DNA of 64,000 bases, taken from the NCBI GenBank assembly GCA_035551995.1, contig DASZME010000086.1, forward strand, positions 124,001 through 188,000. The letters run 5' to 3'. Shown in pieces: positions 34,276-43,089 of this stretch; position 1 is the stretch's first letter, and each line of letters begins with the position of its first letter. This stretch comes from RYN-428 sp035551995 (GTDB lineage: Bacteria > Planctomycetota > Phycisphaerae > Tepidisphaerales > Tepidisphaeraceae). Position numbers and translations under genes: made by a program. The notes beneath the pieces are model-generated. The model was not told the origin of the DNA, made no database searches, and worked only from the letters and a program-made list of their open reading frames with translations.

Positions 34276-34361
34276 ATCCGATAAATCTCTAAGACGAAAT
34301 GAACGATCCGTCGCGAAATCGCAAGCGCCCACAACGTGCGCAAAGGCGGGTATTAGCGGTT

Positions 34362-35759
34362 ATGAGCAATATCCTTTCGCAAAACTGGCTCTTAAATCGC
34401 CGCCATTTTCTTCGGGGCGTGGGGGCGGCGGTCGCTTTGCCGCTGCTGAATTGCATGAAGCCGATCCATGCTCTCGCGTCTGAAATCGCGGATCGCCCGC
34501 GACGCAGCGTGTTTGTTTATATCCCCAATGGCGTGAACGTGCTCACCTGGCAGATTGCCAAGGCGGGCCGCGATTATCAGCTTAGCGAACCGATGATGCC
34601 GCTGGAAAAACATCGGGCGAATATGACGCCGATCAGCGGTTTGCACCATCCCGGCGGAATCGGTCAGGCCCATGTGTGCGCCGATACCTGGCTCACCGCC
34701 GCCAAGATCAGCCAGGAGGGCGGCGCGTATCACAACACCGTTTCGGCCGACCAATTGATGGCGGAAGTCACTTCCGTCAAGACGCGATTCAGCTCGTTGG
34801 AACTGTCCATTTCCGCCGGCGTCGGCCAGCCGAATAACGCTAGCACGCTGGCGTGGTCGCGCGATGGCGTGCCGCTCCCCGCGGAAGACAACCCCCGCAC
34901 CGTCTTCAATCGTCTTTTCGGCGTCGAGCAGGGGGGCGTCGACGTTCAACGGCGCCGGCTCAATCGCCGCCACAGCGTGCTCGACGTCGTGCTCGATGAC
35001 GCGAAGTCCCTCCGGAAAAACCTCGGCAACGACGATCGCAATAAGCTCGACGAATATCTTCATTCGGTGCGCGACGTCGAAGTTCGCACCGAACGGCTCG
35101 ACGCGTGGCTCACCATTCCCAAGCCCAAGATCGATCCGCAAACCACCGACCATCTCACGCGCAACGTCTCGCGCACGCAGGCCGGTGAATACTATCGTAC
35201 GATGTACGACCTGATCGTCCTCACGCTCCGCACGGACATGACCCGCGTCGTTTCCTACATGTCCGGGAGCGAGGGCAATGGGCTGGCCATCCCCGAGATC
35301 GGCATCCCGCAAACTCGTCATGAGCTATCGCATCACAACGGCGATCCCGAGCAGATGGCCCGCCTGAGCCGCAGCGACGGGTTTATCACGCAGCAGTTTT
35401 CGTATTTCCTCGATCAGCTTCAATCGACGCAGGACGGCGATGAATCCCTGCTCGATCGCACCATGGTTCTTTTCGGCAGCGGCATGAGCTACGGCCACAG
35501 CCACGGCAACGCCAATCTCCCGACCATCCTCGCCGGCGGCAGGGCGCTTGGCCTCAAGCATGGCCAGCACATCGACTACAATCTGCCGGTCATCGGCAAC
35601 TACGATCTGACGACGCCGGGCAAGCATTATTCGATCTGCCATACGCCGACCAACGGCAAAGCCCGGCTCACGAATCTATTGCTCACGATGATGCAGAAGA
35701 TGGGCGTGAACAACGAGACATTCGTGGATAGCCTGGGGACGATTTCGGAAGTGGCATGA
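34362..35759 (+). CDS. DUF1552-family protein with Tat-type leader
   Basis: 465 residues from ATG 34362. The leader LLNRRHFLRGVGAAVALPLL has the twin arginine and is typical of the family. Conserved family segments: SVFVYIPNGVNVLTW, SGLHHPGGIGQAHVCADTWLTA, RHSVLDVVLDDAKSL, and near the end LFGSGMSYGHSHGNANLPTILAGG. Exported, probably periplasmic; in planctomycete genomes it nearly always accompanies the DUF1592-type protein. Here the partner is upstream, but a membrane protein gene and an R4 repeat separate them. Confidence 0.9.
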   Translation: MSNILSQNWLLNRRHFLRGVGAAVALPLLNCMKPIHALASEIADRPRRSVFVYIPNGVNVLTWQIAKAGRDYQLSEPMMPLEKHRANMTPISGLHHPGGIGQAHVCADTWLTAAKISQEGGAYHNTVSADQLMAEVTSVKTRFSSLELSISAGVGQPNNASTLAWSRDGVPLPAEDNPRTVFNRLFGVEQGGVDVQRRRLNRRHSVLDVVLDDAKSLRKNLGNDDRNKLDEYLHSVRDVEVRTERLDAWLTIPKPKIDPQTTDHLTRNVSRTQAGEYYRTMYDLIVLTLRTDMTRVVSYMSGSEGNGLAIPEIGIPQTRHELSHHNGDPEQMARLSRSDGFITQQFSYFLDQLQSTQDGDESLLDRTMVLFGSGMSYGHSHGNANLPTILAGGRALGLKHGQHIDYNLPVIGNYDLTTPGKHYSICHTPTNGKARLTNLLLTMMQKMGVNNETFVDSLGTISEVA

Positions 35760-35863
35760 GCCAATGATGTGTAGCACAGGCGTCTGGCTTACCTCCGGCT
35801 TGAGGACATCGCCGAGATGGCTGCGCTACGGGTTATCGAAAGGTTTCCGTACCCGAAACTCGA

Positions 35864-36997
35864 ATGACTAATGACCGAATAAGCGCGGCGGCAGGCTGGT
35901 TGGTTCTGATAGGCGCCTGTTTCTGTTTTTCGTCGGCGACTCTTGCCGCGGAAGCGGCCTACCGGACCGACGGCGATACCAACGAAAAGGTGCCGTGGTT
36001 TAAGCTGAAGCCGGGCGAGTTTCCGCCGGCGGGCTCGGCGCACGCCATCGCGGGGGAATTAATCGCGGTCGATCACGTCAATCGCACCGGCGCCATTCGA
36101 CTCGACCGCACCGACGCGATTCGCCGGGGAGAATGGGACCATTCTCTTTCGTTTACGCTGCTGCCGTACGGGTCTCTCAGCTACCGCAACGCGCCGGCCG
36201 AGCTGAAAGATATTCCGCTCGGCACGCATCTCCACGGAGAATTTTACGCCGGCGACGCCGTCGGCAAAGGGCCGCAGAGTCCGTTTAACCGCGCGATTCG
36301 GCTGGAAGATGATTGCAGCTACTTCGCCGCCCGGCATCGCGCGTGGCGCATCGATGCGATCGACATCGACAAAGGAACCCTTGCCGTTACCGGCACGGGC
36401 CCCGGCGTCAATCAAGTTGACGCCAAGCCCACGGTCTTTCAAATCGCTCCCGCCACGATGGTTTGGAAGGGAAGCGGGATCGCGGCGTCCAGCGATCTGG
36501 CGCCGGGGCAGTCGGTGGCGCTGAACGCCACCGTCTGCACGCTCAAAGGCCCGGGACGGCTGACGGATGTTTGGATCGACGCCAGGAGCCGCGAGCTGGC
36601 CGCCGCACATCAACTGGAAGTGCATCGCCAGTTCGAGCATGAACATGGATTGCCGGGTTGGATCGACGACGTGGACAACCAGAACGGCATCGTCACGATG
36701 ACGATCTTCGCGGGCTGCGATCGAAAGTTGTTCGAGGATTTCCCGGCGAACGGCTCGATCTCGGCGGCCGTGTCGGAAGAATCCCTCCGCACCTACGACC
36801 AGGGCAACGATCGAATGGGCGGCGGAATTCTTGAGGTTCTTGCCGTTCCGGTCGGACCGGGCAACAGCGGCGTTCAAATCAAGTTCAAGCCCAGTACGCT
36901 TCTCGAAGGTTTTCGGCCGAAAAAAATAATCCGGATCTTTTCGGGCAAATGGAAAAAGATAGACGACCTGCCGCTGGAAGAGCGACTTTATCAATAA
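35864..36997 (+). CDS. Secreted protein of unknown function
   Basis: 377 residues. The start ATG (35864) lies inside a dispersed motif (CGAATGACTAATGACCGAATAAGC), so the first residues MTNDRISA are encoded by repeat-like DNA. A signal peptide follows (WLVLIGACFCFSSATLAAEA). The body is beta-rich and contains repeated OB- or SH3-like segments (AHAIAGELIAVDHVNRTGAIRLDR; WIDDVDNQNGIVTMTIFAG). No catalytic motif. Similar proteins are common in planctomycetes (from memory). Placed between DUF1552 and polX; 20 bp precede polX. Confidence 0.65.
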   Translation: MTNDRISAAAGWLVLIGACFCFSSATLAAEAAYRTDGDTNEKVPWFKLKPGEFPPAGSAHAIAGELIAVDHVNRTGAIRLDRTDAIRRGEWDHSLSFTLLPYGSLSYRNAPAELKDIPLGTHLHGEFYAGDAVGKGPQSPFNRAIRLEDDCSYFAARHRAWRIDAIDIDKGTLAVTGTGPGVNQVDAKPTVFQIAPATMVWKGSGIAASSDLAPGQSVALNATVCTLKGPGRLTDVWIDARSRELAAAHQLEVHRQFEHEHGLPGWIDDVDNQNGIVTMTIFAGCDRKLFEDFPANGSISAAVSEESLRTYDQGNDRMGGGILEVLAVPVGPGNSGVQIKFKPSTLLEGFRPKKIIRIFSGKWKKIDDLPLEERLYQ

Positions 36998-37017
36998 TTT
37001 CGCGGTAAACTACCGGC

Positions 37018-38811
37018 ATGGCTCTTAACGATGAACTCTCCGATCTCTTTCAGACCTTCGCCGCCCTCATGGAAATCAAGGGCGCCAGTCCGTTCAAAGC
37101 GATCGCGTTTTCAAAGGTGAGCCGGATATTGAGGGACTTGCCGACCGACGTGCGCAAGGCATGCGAAGAGGGGACGCTGAAGGATATCGAGGGGCTTGGC
37201 GAATCGAGTTGCCGGATCATCGGCGAGTTCGTGAAGACGGGACAAAGCACGGATTTCGACGAAGTCGCGGCCAGCGTGCCGGCCGGATTGTTGCCGTTGC
37301 TTCAGATTCCGGGGATGGGACCGAAAACGATCGCCCTGTTGTGGAAGGAACGCAACGTCACCAGCCTGGAAGACCTGGTGAAAGCGATCGACACCGGCGC
37401 CCTGGCCAATCTCAAGGGAATCGGCGAGAAGAAAATTCAATCCATCAAGGAAGGCATCGCGCTCCGCTCGCAGGCGGCCGAGCGCATGGGCATCGGCGAC
37501 GCGCTGCCGATCGCGGAGAGCCTTCTCGGGCGTCTTCGGGCCATGAAGCAGGTGAAGGAAGCGCAGATCGCCGGAAGCCTGCGGCGGCGGCGCGAAACCA
37601 TCGGCGACGTCGATCTGATCTGCTCCCTCCATGACATCTCCACGGCGGCGGAAGTGGCCGGGGTTTTCGTCAAGTTCGCCGAGGTGCAGAAGATACTCGG
37701 AGAAGGAATCACCAAGGCCAGTGTATTGACCGCGGGGGGATTGCAGGTCGATTTACGGATTGTCCCGGCGGATAATTTCGGCGCCGCCCTGCTCTACTTT
37801 ACCGGGTCGAAAGATCACAACGTCAAGCTTCGCGGACTCGCCCAGGACAAGGAACTTACGCTCAACGAATGGGGACTTTACCGTTTGGCCGAATACGATA
37901 AAGCGGCCAAAAAATCGGGTGAGGCGCCGCTGGTCAAACCGGTGGCGAGCAAAACCGAACAGGATGTTTATGCCGCCCTCGGCCTGCCGTGGATCGCGCC
38001 GGAGCTTCGCGAATCGCGCGGCGAAATCGAAGCGGCTCTCGCCGGCGGCCTGCCGCCGATCATCACCGCCAGGGATATCCGCGGCGATTTGCACACCCAC
38101 ACCACCGCCTCCGACGGCGCCAACTCCATCGAGGAGATGGCTCATGCCGCCATGGCACTGGGGTATGAATTTCTCGCGATCACCGATCATTCCAAGAGCC
38201 AGGTGATCGCCAACGGACTGACGGCCGAGCGCCTTTTGAAGCATGTGAAGAACATCCACAAAGTCGCGGACAAGCTCAAAGGCATCACGCTGTTGGCCGG
38301 ATGCGAGGTGGACATTCTTGCCGACGGGCGCATGGATTACGAGGACGAGGTGCTGGCGGAATTAGATATCGTCATCGCTAGTCCGCACCTGGCGCTCAAG
38401 CAGGACGAAGCCAGGGCGACGGATCGCATCCTTCGGGCGATCGACAACAAATACGTCAACGTGATCGGCCATCCCACGGGCCGGCTGATCAACCGCCGAT
38501 CCGGACTTCCGCTGAATATCGCCAGGGTTTCGTCCGCGGCGGCGGCGAGCGGAACGGCCCTGGAAATAAACGCCGGTTATCCGCGGCTTGATTTGAACGA
38601 CATCCACGCCCGCATCGCATTGCAAGCCGGCGCGATGCTCGCCATCGATACCGACGCCCACAGCACCGTCGGGCTAGGCTCCCTTGAGTTTGGCCTGGAC
38701 GTCGCCCGGCGCGCGTGGGCGACGCCGGGGCAGGTGATCAACTGCATGAGCGCTGCGGCGTTAAAGAAATTCCTGGCGCAAAAGCGAGACCGTTCGGCTT
38801 CATCAAAGTGA
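37018..38811 (+). CDS. polX: PolX-type DNA polymerase beta / 3'-5' exonuclease
   Basis: 597 residues, close to the family's usual 570-590. Helix-hairpin-helix regions at about 1-150 (DIEGLGESSCRIIGEF, LLQIPGMGPKTIALLWKER, NLKGIGEKKIQSI). Polymerase X core about 155-320 with the nucleotide-binding GSLRRRRETIGDVDLIC and LRIVPADNFGAALLYFTGSKDHN. PHP domain about 350-590 with metal-binding HTHTTASDG, AITDHSK, GCEVDIL, ASPHL and DTDAHS. Acts in base-excision or double-strand repair. The stop is five bases before the next start, so the downstream YkgJ-type gene is likely co-transcribed. Confidence 0.93.
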   Translation: MALNDELSDLFQTFAALMEIKGASPFKAIAFSKVSRILRDLPTDVRKACEEGTLKDIEGLGESSCRIIGEFVKTGQSTDFDEVAASVPAGLLPLLQIPGMGPKTIALLWKERNVTSLEDLVKAIDTGALANLKGIGEKKIQSIKEGIALRSQAAERMGIGDALPIAESLLGRLRAMKQVKEAQIAGSLRRRRETIGDVDLICSLHDISTAAEVAGVFVKFAEVQKILGEGITKASVLTAGGLQVDLRIVPADNFGAALLYFTGSKDHNVKLRGLAQDKELTLNEWGLYRLAEYDKAAKKSGEAPLVKPVASKTEQDVYAALGLPWIAPELRESRGEIEAALAGGLPPIITARDIRGDLHTHTTASDGANSIEEMAHAAMALGYEFLAITDHSKSQVIANGLTAERLLKHVKNIHKVADKLKGITLLAGCEVDILADGRMDYEDEVLAELDIVIASPHLALKQDEARATDRILRAIDNKYVNVIGHPTGRLINRRSGLPLNIARVSSAAAASGTALEINAGYPRLDLNDIHARIALQAGAMLAIDTDAHSTVGLGSLEFGLDVARRAWATPGQVINCMSAAALKKFLAQKRDRSASSK

Positions 38812-38816
38812 CAGGC

Positions 38817-39362
38817 ATGAAAGACGAAATTGCCGATGCAGTCGCCGCCGCCGCCGCGCGGATCGAGGTCCGGGACGCCGTCGATCATGTTTATCGGCTC
38901 CTGGCGGAGGCCATCGCGGTTCGCAAGCCGATCTGCACCGCGTCCGGCCGATGCTGCCGATTTGAGGAATTCGGACATCGGCTCTATCTGACGACCATGG
39001 AGCTGGCGAAATTCGTCGCCGATCTGGCGGAGGTTCGTACGCTACCCGCCGGGACTTCGGGATCGACAATCGGCCGCTCGCTTCCGATTCTCGCGGTTAA
39101 GGAGAATTCGATTGAAAAGAAGGAGGACTGGGACGGGCTGGGGTGCCCGTTTCAGGCGCGGGGATTATGTGGCGTTCACGAGATTCGGCCGTTCGGCTGC
39201 CGAATCTTTTTCTGCGACCCGACCAGCGCCGATTGGCAGCACGATCAATATGAACGTCATCACGCCCGGCTGCGAAATCTGCATGACGCGCTGTCGGTTC
39301 CGTATCATTATGTCGAATGGCGCTTCGCCCTGAAAACGCTCGGTTTGGCGCGCCGGAAATAA
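38817..39362 (+). CDS. YkgJ-type cysteine-cluster protein, second copy
   Basis: 181 residues from ATG 38817, five bases after polX. Cysteine signatures ICTASGRCCRFEEFGHRLY and CPFQARGLCGVHEIRPFGCRIFFC fit the zinc/iron-chelating YkgJ-like family. The HVYRLLAEAIAVRK helix precedes the cluster. Unlike the copy at 13517 it has an additional N-terminal helix and a longer spacing between the two clusters. Function unknown. A well-formed promoter for the next gene begins 40 bp downstream. Confidence 0.78.
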   Translation: MKDEIADAVAAAAARIEVRDAVDHVYRLLAEAIAVRKPICTASGRCCRFEEFGHRLYLTTMELAKFVADLAEVRTLPAGTSGSTIGRSLPILAVKENSIEKKEDWDGLGCPFQARGLCGVHEIRPFGCRIFFCDPTSADWQHDQYERHHARLRNLHDALSVPYHYVEWRFALKTLGLARRK

Positions 39363-39402
39363 ATCGTCGGACGAATCGCGCCGGCGATTGAGTGAATCCG
39401 CT

Positions 39403-39431
39403 TTGACAACGGCGCCGATGTGTTGTTACAT
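39403..39431 (+). promoter_or_regulatory. Candidate sigma70-type promoter for the small lipoprotein gene
   Basis: TTGACA at 39403-39408 and TTACAT at 39426-39431 with a 17-nt spacer. It is about 67 bp upstream of the lipoprotein start. Confidence 0.6.
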
Positions 39432-39497
39432 TTGCTTTTGCAAAGCGCTCTTTTGGAGCGGTTTTCACCCAGGTTTTTTCAACAGGAAGGCGAGGCC

Positions 39498-39701
39498 ATG
39501 AAGCTTCTAGCCCTATTCGGATTGCTGGCCGTCACGCTGCTGGTTTCGACAGGTTGTGATACGCCGGCTTATTCGGTCAATGAGCGGTTTCAACGGATCG
39601 GCCGCAATTGGGATTATGAGGGCAAGCAACTCGCCGATGACGTGGACGAGGTTTTGTTGCTCCGTCCGGCCAGCCATCTGACGTTGTGGAACGTGCAGTA
39701 A
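39498..39701 (+). CDS. Small conserved lipoprotein
   Basis: 67 residues from ATG 39498 (AGGAAGGCGAGG upstream). Lipoprotein signal KLLALFGLLAVTLLVSTGC, then a short mature peptide (SVNERFQRIGRNWDYEGKQL, VDEVLLLRPASHLTLWNVQ). It resembles small proteins conserved in planctomycetes (from memory). It has its own promoter, and a strong terminator lies 28 bp downstream, so it is an independent unit. Function unknown. Confidence 0.75.
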   Translation: MKLLALFGLLAVTLLVSTGCDTPAYSVNERFQRIGRNWDYEGKQLADDVDEVLLLRPASHLTLWNVQ

Positions 39702-39729
39702 AACGGCGGCGGGAAATGAAAATACGACG

Positions 39730-39779
39730 ACGGACGATTCTTTTCCCTCTGAGAGGAAAAGAATCGTCCGTCTTTTTTT
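39730..39779. terminator. Strong intrinsic terminator between convergent small genes
   Basis: A 17-bp perfect stem (ACGGACGATTCTTTTCC with GGAAAAGAATCGTCCGT) encloses an eight-base loop and is followed by C and seven T on the + strand. It ends the lipoprotein gene (+); the minus strand also offers a partial T-rich end for the 62-residue gene. Confidence 0.9.
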
Positions 39780-39787
39780 CCGGACGG

Positions 39788-39976
39788 TTACGACACCATT
39801 CTAAATCGCGACGGCGATACGGGCGGCAACCCTTCGAAGCGCAGCCGTTTATTGCGGGCGTCTTCGAGATGCTCGAGGTATTGCTTCAGCGCCTCTTCGT
39901 CGAATTGATCGAGAAAATGGAGCTGCGCGGTGACATTGTATTGACGGATCTGATCGATAAGTTGACGTTTGCTCAT
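39788..39976 (-). CDS. Small conserved protein, 62 residues
   Basis: ATG 39976 gives MSKRQLIDQIRQYNVTAQLH; the frame is open further upstream to 40123 but the upstream part runs antisense to the start of the next gene. It continues FLDQFDEEALKQYLEHLEDA, an amphipathic helical protein. The pattern R-Q-L-I-D-x-I-R plus AQ-FL-x-QF recalls a small planctomycete protein family (from memory). It is convergent with the lipoprotein and shares its terminator region. Function unknown. Confidence 0.7.
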   Translation of the reverse strand: MSKRQLIDQIRQYNVTAQLHFLDQFDEEALKQYLEHLEDARNKRLRFEGLPPVSPSRFRMVS

Positions 39977-40049
39977 ACGCTGATTAGTGTCGGAAGTTTC
40001 CGGCCGATAACTTGAGAAAACAAACCTCCCTTCGTTCACGGAACCAACG

Positions 40050-40835
40050 ATGACCGAGTCCACCTCGCTATCGCCCGCCGGCCCGACGACGACCCCGGCC
40101 GCGCCGTCGGAAGGAGAAGCCACCGAGGCGCTGGCTCATCTGGCCAAAATGTCGGGGACCGGGAGCGCCTTTGGGGCCGCGGAATATGTGGCCATCAGCC
40201 CGATGTCGATCGTCACGCTGATGTTTGGGTTCGCCAGCGCGCTGAGCCTGCTCGTGAGCCTGTTCCTGTTTATTCCGCTGGTCGGAATTCTGTGTGGACT
40301 GCTGGCCCTGCGCCAAATTCGCAACAGCAACGGCACGCAGGGCGGTTTAATTTTTGTATTCAGCGGCATGATCCTTTGCCTGCTTTTCGGCGGCGCCGTC
40401 TCCGCCCGCCAAGCCGTCGCCGCCGCCCGCACCCGCCGTGACACGCAACAATGCGCCGACGTTCTCGCGAAATTCGGCGATGAGATCAAGGCTCAGCGCT
40501 ACGACGTGATTTACAACGACATGACCAGCGATGTTTTCCGCGACATGGTCCCGCTCAAGCGATTTCGCGAGTCTCTGGCGACCGTTCGCGTTCACCCGTT
40601 TCTCGGCGAATTGCAGAGCGTGAAATGGGCCGGCAATCCGATCGATTTTGAGCCCGTCGCCGGAACCGACGCGAAATTCGCCTACGCGATGATGTTGCTG
40701 AAGTTCCAAAAGGGGCAGGACCCGGCGCGGGAAATGATCAAGCTCACCGATCGCGACGGCTCGTGGAAAATCGAAGCCCTTCCGCAATTATTCCCCAACC
40801 CGAAGACCAATCCCAACGGTTTTCCAGGCGGATGA
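40050..40835 (+). CDS. DUF4190-like membrane protein
   Basis: 261 residues. A Pro/Thr-rich N-terminus is followed by two membrane helices (SIVTLMFGFASALSLLVSLFLFIPLVGILCGLLALRQIRNS as two segments, then GLIFVFSGMILCLLFGGAV). The turn LALRQIRNSNGTQGG between helices is the DUF4190 signature. The C-terminal domain of about 130 residues (IYNDMTSDVFRDMVPLKRF, DGSWKIEALPQLFP) lies outside the membrane and resembles DUF4878-type folds. Function unknown. Divergent from the 62-residue gene over 73 bp. Confidence 0.75.
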   Translation: MTESTSLSPAGPTTTPAAPSEGEATEALAHLAKMSGTGSAFGAAEYVAISPMSIVTLMFGFASALSLLVSLFLFIPLVGILCGLLALRQIRNSNGTQGGLIFVFSGMILCLLFGGAVSARQAVAAARTRRDTQQCADVLAKFGDEIKAQRYDVIYNDMTSDVFRDMVPLKRFRESLATVRVHPFLGELQSVKWAGNPIDFEPVAGTDAKFAYAMMLLKFQKGQDPAREMIKLTDRDGSWKIEALPQLFPNPKTNPNGFPGG

Positions 40836-40848
40836 TCGCCCGCGCCGA

Positions 40849-41319
40849 TCATTCGACTTCGGGCGGAATGATTCGACTCGCCGAATTGGACAGGATCACG
40901 TCCGCCAGCCGAACGTCTTGCAGAAAACTGACCAGTTTTTCGTGGAGGGCCTGCAACGGCGCCTGCACCGCGCAGTGCCCGCTGACCCGGCAGGCGTCGG
41001 CGTCGATTGGGTTGTCGTGCCTGCACGGTCCCGGCGCTCCGGCGCACTCCACGAGCTTTACCGGGCCCTGCATCGCGACGATCAGTTCATGCAGCGAGAT
41101 TGATGCCGGATCGGCCGCCAGTTCATAGCCGCCCTGCGAGCCGCGCGTGCTGCGCACGATGCCAAGGTGGTGGAGATCCTTCAGAATATTCATCAGCAGC
41201 GCCGCCGGCAGATCGCGGGCGGCGGCGATCTCGCGAGCCGACGCCACCCGCTCGGGCCGCTCGGCCAGATAGGAGAGTGCGATCAGCGCGTAATCGGTTT
41301 TCTTGCTGAGTGAGAGCAT
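40849..41319 (-). CDS. Rrf2-family transcription regulator, possibly Fe-S dependent
   Basis: 156 residues from ATG 41319. Winged-helix start LSKKTDYALIALSYLAERPE and the recognition region LLMNILKDLHHLGIVRSTRGSQGGYELA are characteristic. Cysteines at CAGAPGPC and ACRVSGHC have the order of the [2Fe-2S] site of IscR/NsrR relatives, with slightly different spacing, so iron-sulfur or redox sensing is likely. It converges on the DUF4190-like gene with 13 bp between stops. It is divergent from the DUF4105 gene 187 bp away, which may be its target. Confidence 0.87.
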   Translation of the reverse strand: MLSLSKKTDYALIALSYLAERPERVASAREIAAARDLPAALLMNILKDLHHLGIVRSTRGSQGGYELAADPASISLHELIVAMQGPVKLVECAGAPGPCRHDNPIDADACRVSGHCAVQAPLQALHEKLVSFLQDVRLADVILSNSASRIIPPEVE

Positions 41320-41506
41320 CCGCTGTCCAGTCGATCGCCAAATGAACGAAGCTCGATCATATCGCGGCTGCGGCCGGAATTCCAAAAAGCGGGTTTTTGA
41401 CGCGTTCGATGTTTTCGTTTCGATATTATGGATGAACGTGGACAAGCGCCGAAAAGATCGTGGCGCCCTTGACGGGCGCCGGGCGGCGTCCGACGATTGA
41501 TCGCTC

Positions 41507-42817
41507 ATGATCCAACGTGCGATTCCATGGATGGCGACGGCCGTGACGATTCTACTGCTGTCGCGCGGGGCTGCGGGACAGTCCAAAGCGTCGCCCCCCT
41601 CCGCCGGGTCGGACCTGAGGGTCTTTATCTTGACCTTTGGACCCGGCGACGATCCATGGGAAAAGTTCGGGCATAACGCCGTCGAGATCATCGATCCGTC
41701 GGCACCCGAAGCAGAACGCGACATCACCTACAACTGGGGAACCTTCAAATTCGACGACGGATTTTACTGGAAATTCGCCAAGGGACGCCTGCTGTACATG
41801 ATGACCGGCGACGCGACCGCGGACATCATGCGGTACTACGTCGATAAGCTTCACCGAAACATTCTTCGCCAGGAGTTGAACCTAAGCCCGCGGCAGAAGA
41901 CCGCGCTTCGCGATCTTCTTTTGAAAACCGACACCGAACAAAATCGCTATTACCTTTACGATTACTATAAGAATAACTGCACCTCCAAAATCCGCGACGT
42001 CATCGACGATCTGATCGATCACGACCTTGCCAAGGCGACGCGCGGCGTGCCGTCACATACGACGTATCGCTGGCATACCGATCGGCTCGACGCCGACGCG
42101 CTGTGGCTCTATGTGGCGTTGCAGGCGGACCTGGGCTTGCCGGTGGATCGGCCGATCGATCGATGGCAGGAGATGTTTCTCCCGGCGAAATTGCACGATC
42201 GGCTGAATGAAGTCACGGAGCACGTCGACGGCCATCCGATGCCGCTGGTGAAGAGCGACGAGGTGCTCTACAAGAGCGACCGGCCCCCGGAGCCTTCGGC
42301 GCCGCCGCGATGGACGGCATATTTTTTCGCGACCGGCTTGGCGCTGGCCGCCTTATTCGCCGCCCTTGGACGCCGTGCCCGACGCAATCGCGGCGCCCGC
42401 TGGGGATTCGTGCTTTTGAGCACGCCGTGGCTGTTGCTGATGGGCGTCGGCGGGGCGGTTATCCTCTGGATGGGCACGGCCACCGACCATGTGGTGACGC
42501 GGCCCAATGAAAATATCATGCATATTAGCGTGCTGGCGTTGCCGTTAATTCTGTTGCTGCCGATGAGCGCTTTTGGATCGCGCCGCGCACGGCTGCTGAC
42601 GCGGTACATCGCCCTGGCGATGGTGGGAATTTCAGTCGTCGGCGTGTTGCTTAAGGCGCTGCCGATGTTTTACCAGGCGAATTGGAACATCATCGCGATG
42701 TGTCTACCGGCAAACGCCGCGCTCGCGTATGCGGCATGGGTCATGACCGAGCCGTCAGCGATGAAACCATCGACACCGGAACTCGCCGCAAAAAAAATGC
42801 GCGCCAAGCGATCCTGA
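41507..42817 (+). CDS. DUF4105-type secreted/membrane protein
   Basis: 436 residues. Signal peptide MATAVTILLLSRGAAGQ. The family motifs ILTFGPGDDPWEKFGHNAVEI and YLYDYYKNNCTSKIRDVIDDL (conserved His and Asn-Cys) are present. The C-terminal 160 residues carry about five membrane helices (YFFATGLALAALFAALG, LLSTPWLLLMGVGGAVILWMG, ISVLALPLILLLPMSAF). DUF4105 proteins are related to the Lnb-like cysteine hydrolase fold, so a lipid or sugar hydrolase role is possible. Divergent from the Rrf2 regulator. Confidence 0.82.
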   Translation: MIQRAIPWMATAVTILLLSRGAAGQSKASPPSAGSDLRVFILTFGPGDDPWEKFGHNAVEIIDPSAPEAERDITYNWGTFKFDDGFYWKFAKGRLLYMMTGDATADIMRYYVDKLHRNILRQELNLSPRQKTALRDLLLKTDTEQNRYYLYDYYKNNCTSKIRDVIDDLIDHDLAKATRGVPSHTTYRWHTDRLDADALWLYVALQADLGLPVDRPIDRWQEMFLPAKLHDRLNEVTEHVDGHPMPLVKSDEVLYKSDRPPEPSAPPRWTAYFFATGLALAALFAALGRRARRNRGARWGFVLLSTPWLLLMGVGGAVILWMGTATDHVVTRPNENIMHISVLALPLILLLPMSAFGSRRARLLTRYIALAMVGISVVGVLLKALPMFYQANWNIIAMCLPANAALAYAAWVMTEPSAMKPSTPELAAKKMRAKRS

Positions 42818-42849
42818 TGGTTTTGCCGCGACAGTGTTCGCTTGCGGAT

Positions 42850-42955
42850 TTAGAGCATTTTTCGTGCTGGTGGAGCGAGATTCCATTGCGAAACACGCTC
42901 CGAAAGCGGGGCCGCTATTAATAAACGCAGAAACGCCGCAGCAACTGAAAAGTGC
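42850..42955 (+). repeat. Dispersed palindromic element, copy R5
   Basis: GAGCATTTTTCGTGCTGG at the left, GCGAAACACGCTCCGAAAGC in the middle and GCAACTGAAAAGTGC at the right end, about 105 bp. The core is degenerate here (CTCCGAAAGCGGGGCC). It occupies the gap between the DUF4105 gene and the HEAT lipoprotein gene; nothing else was seen in that 272-bp gap. Confidence 0.78.
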
Positions 42956-43089
42956 TTTCGTGGAACGCCGAAACGGAGAAACGCGCGTGCTTGGCAGGCA
43001 CGTCGGCTGGCGCGTTCGGATGCGCCCGGCTAGCGGGGCGGCCAGCGGTTTGGATCGCTTCGCACACGACTTGGAAACGGTTTATTTCA

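Noticed and set aside
34184..34483. 99-codon + strand frame starting in repeat R4
   Set aside because: Begins in the R4 element and runs into another frame of the DUF1552 gene; it shows that the R element is open in one frame, but is not a gene.
39440..39480. Possible extra R-element end (GGAGCGGTTTTCACC)
   Set aside because: Only about ten bases match and the core is missing; considered chance.
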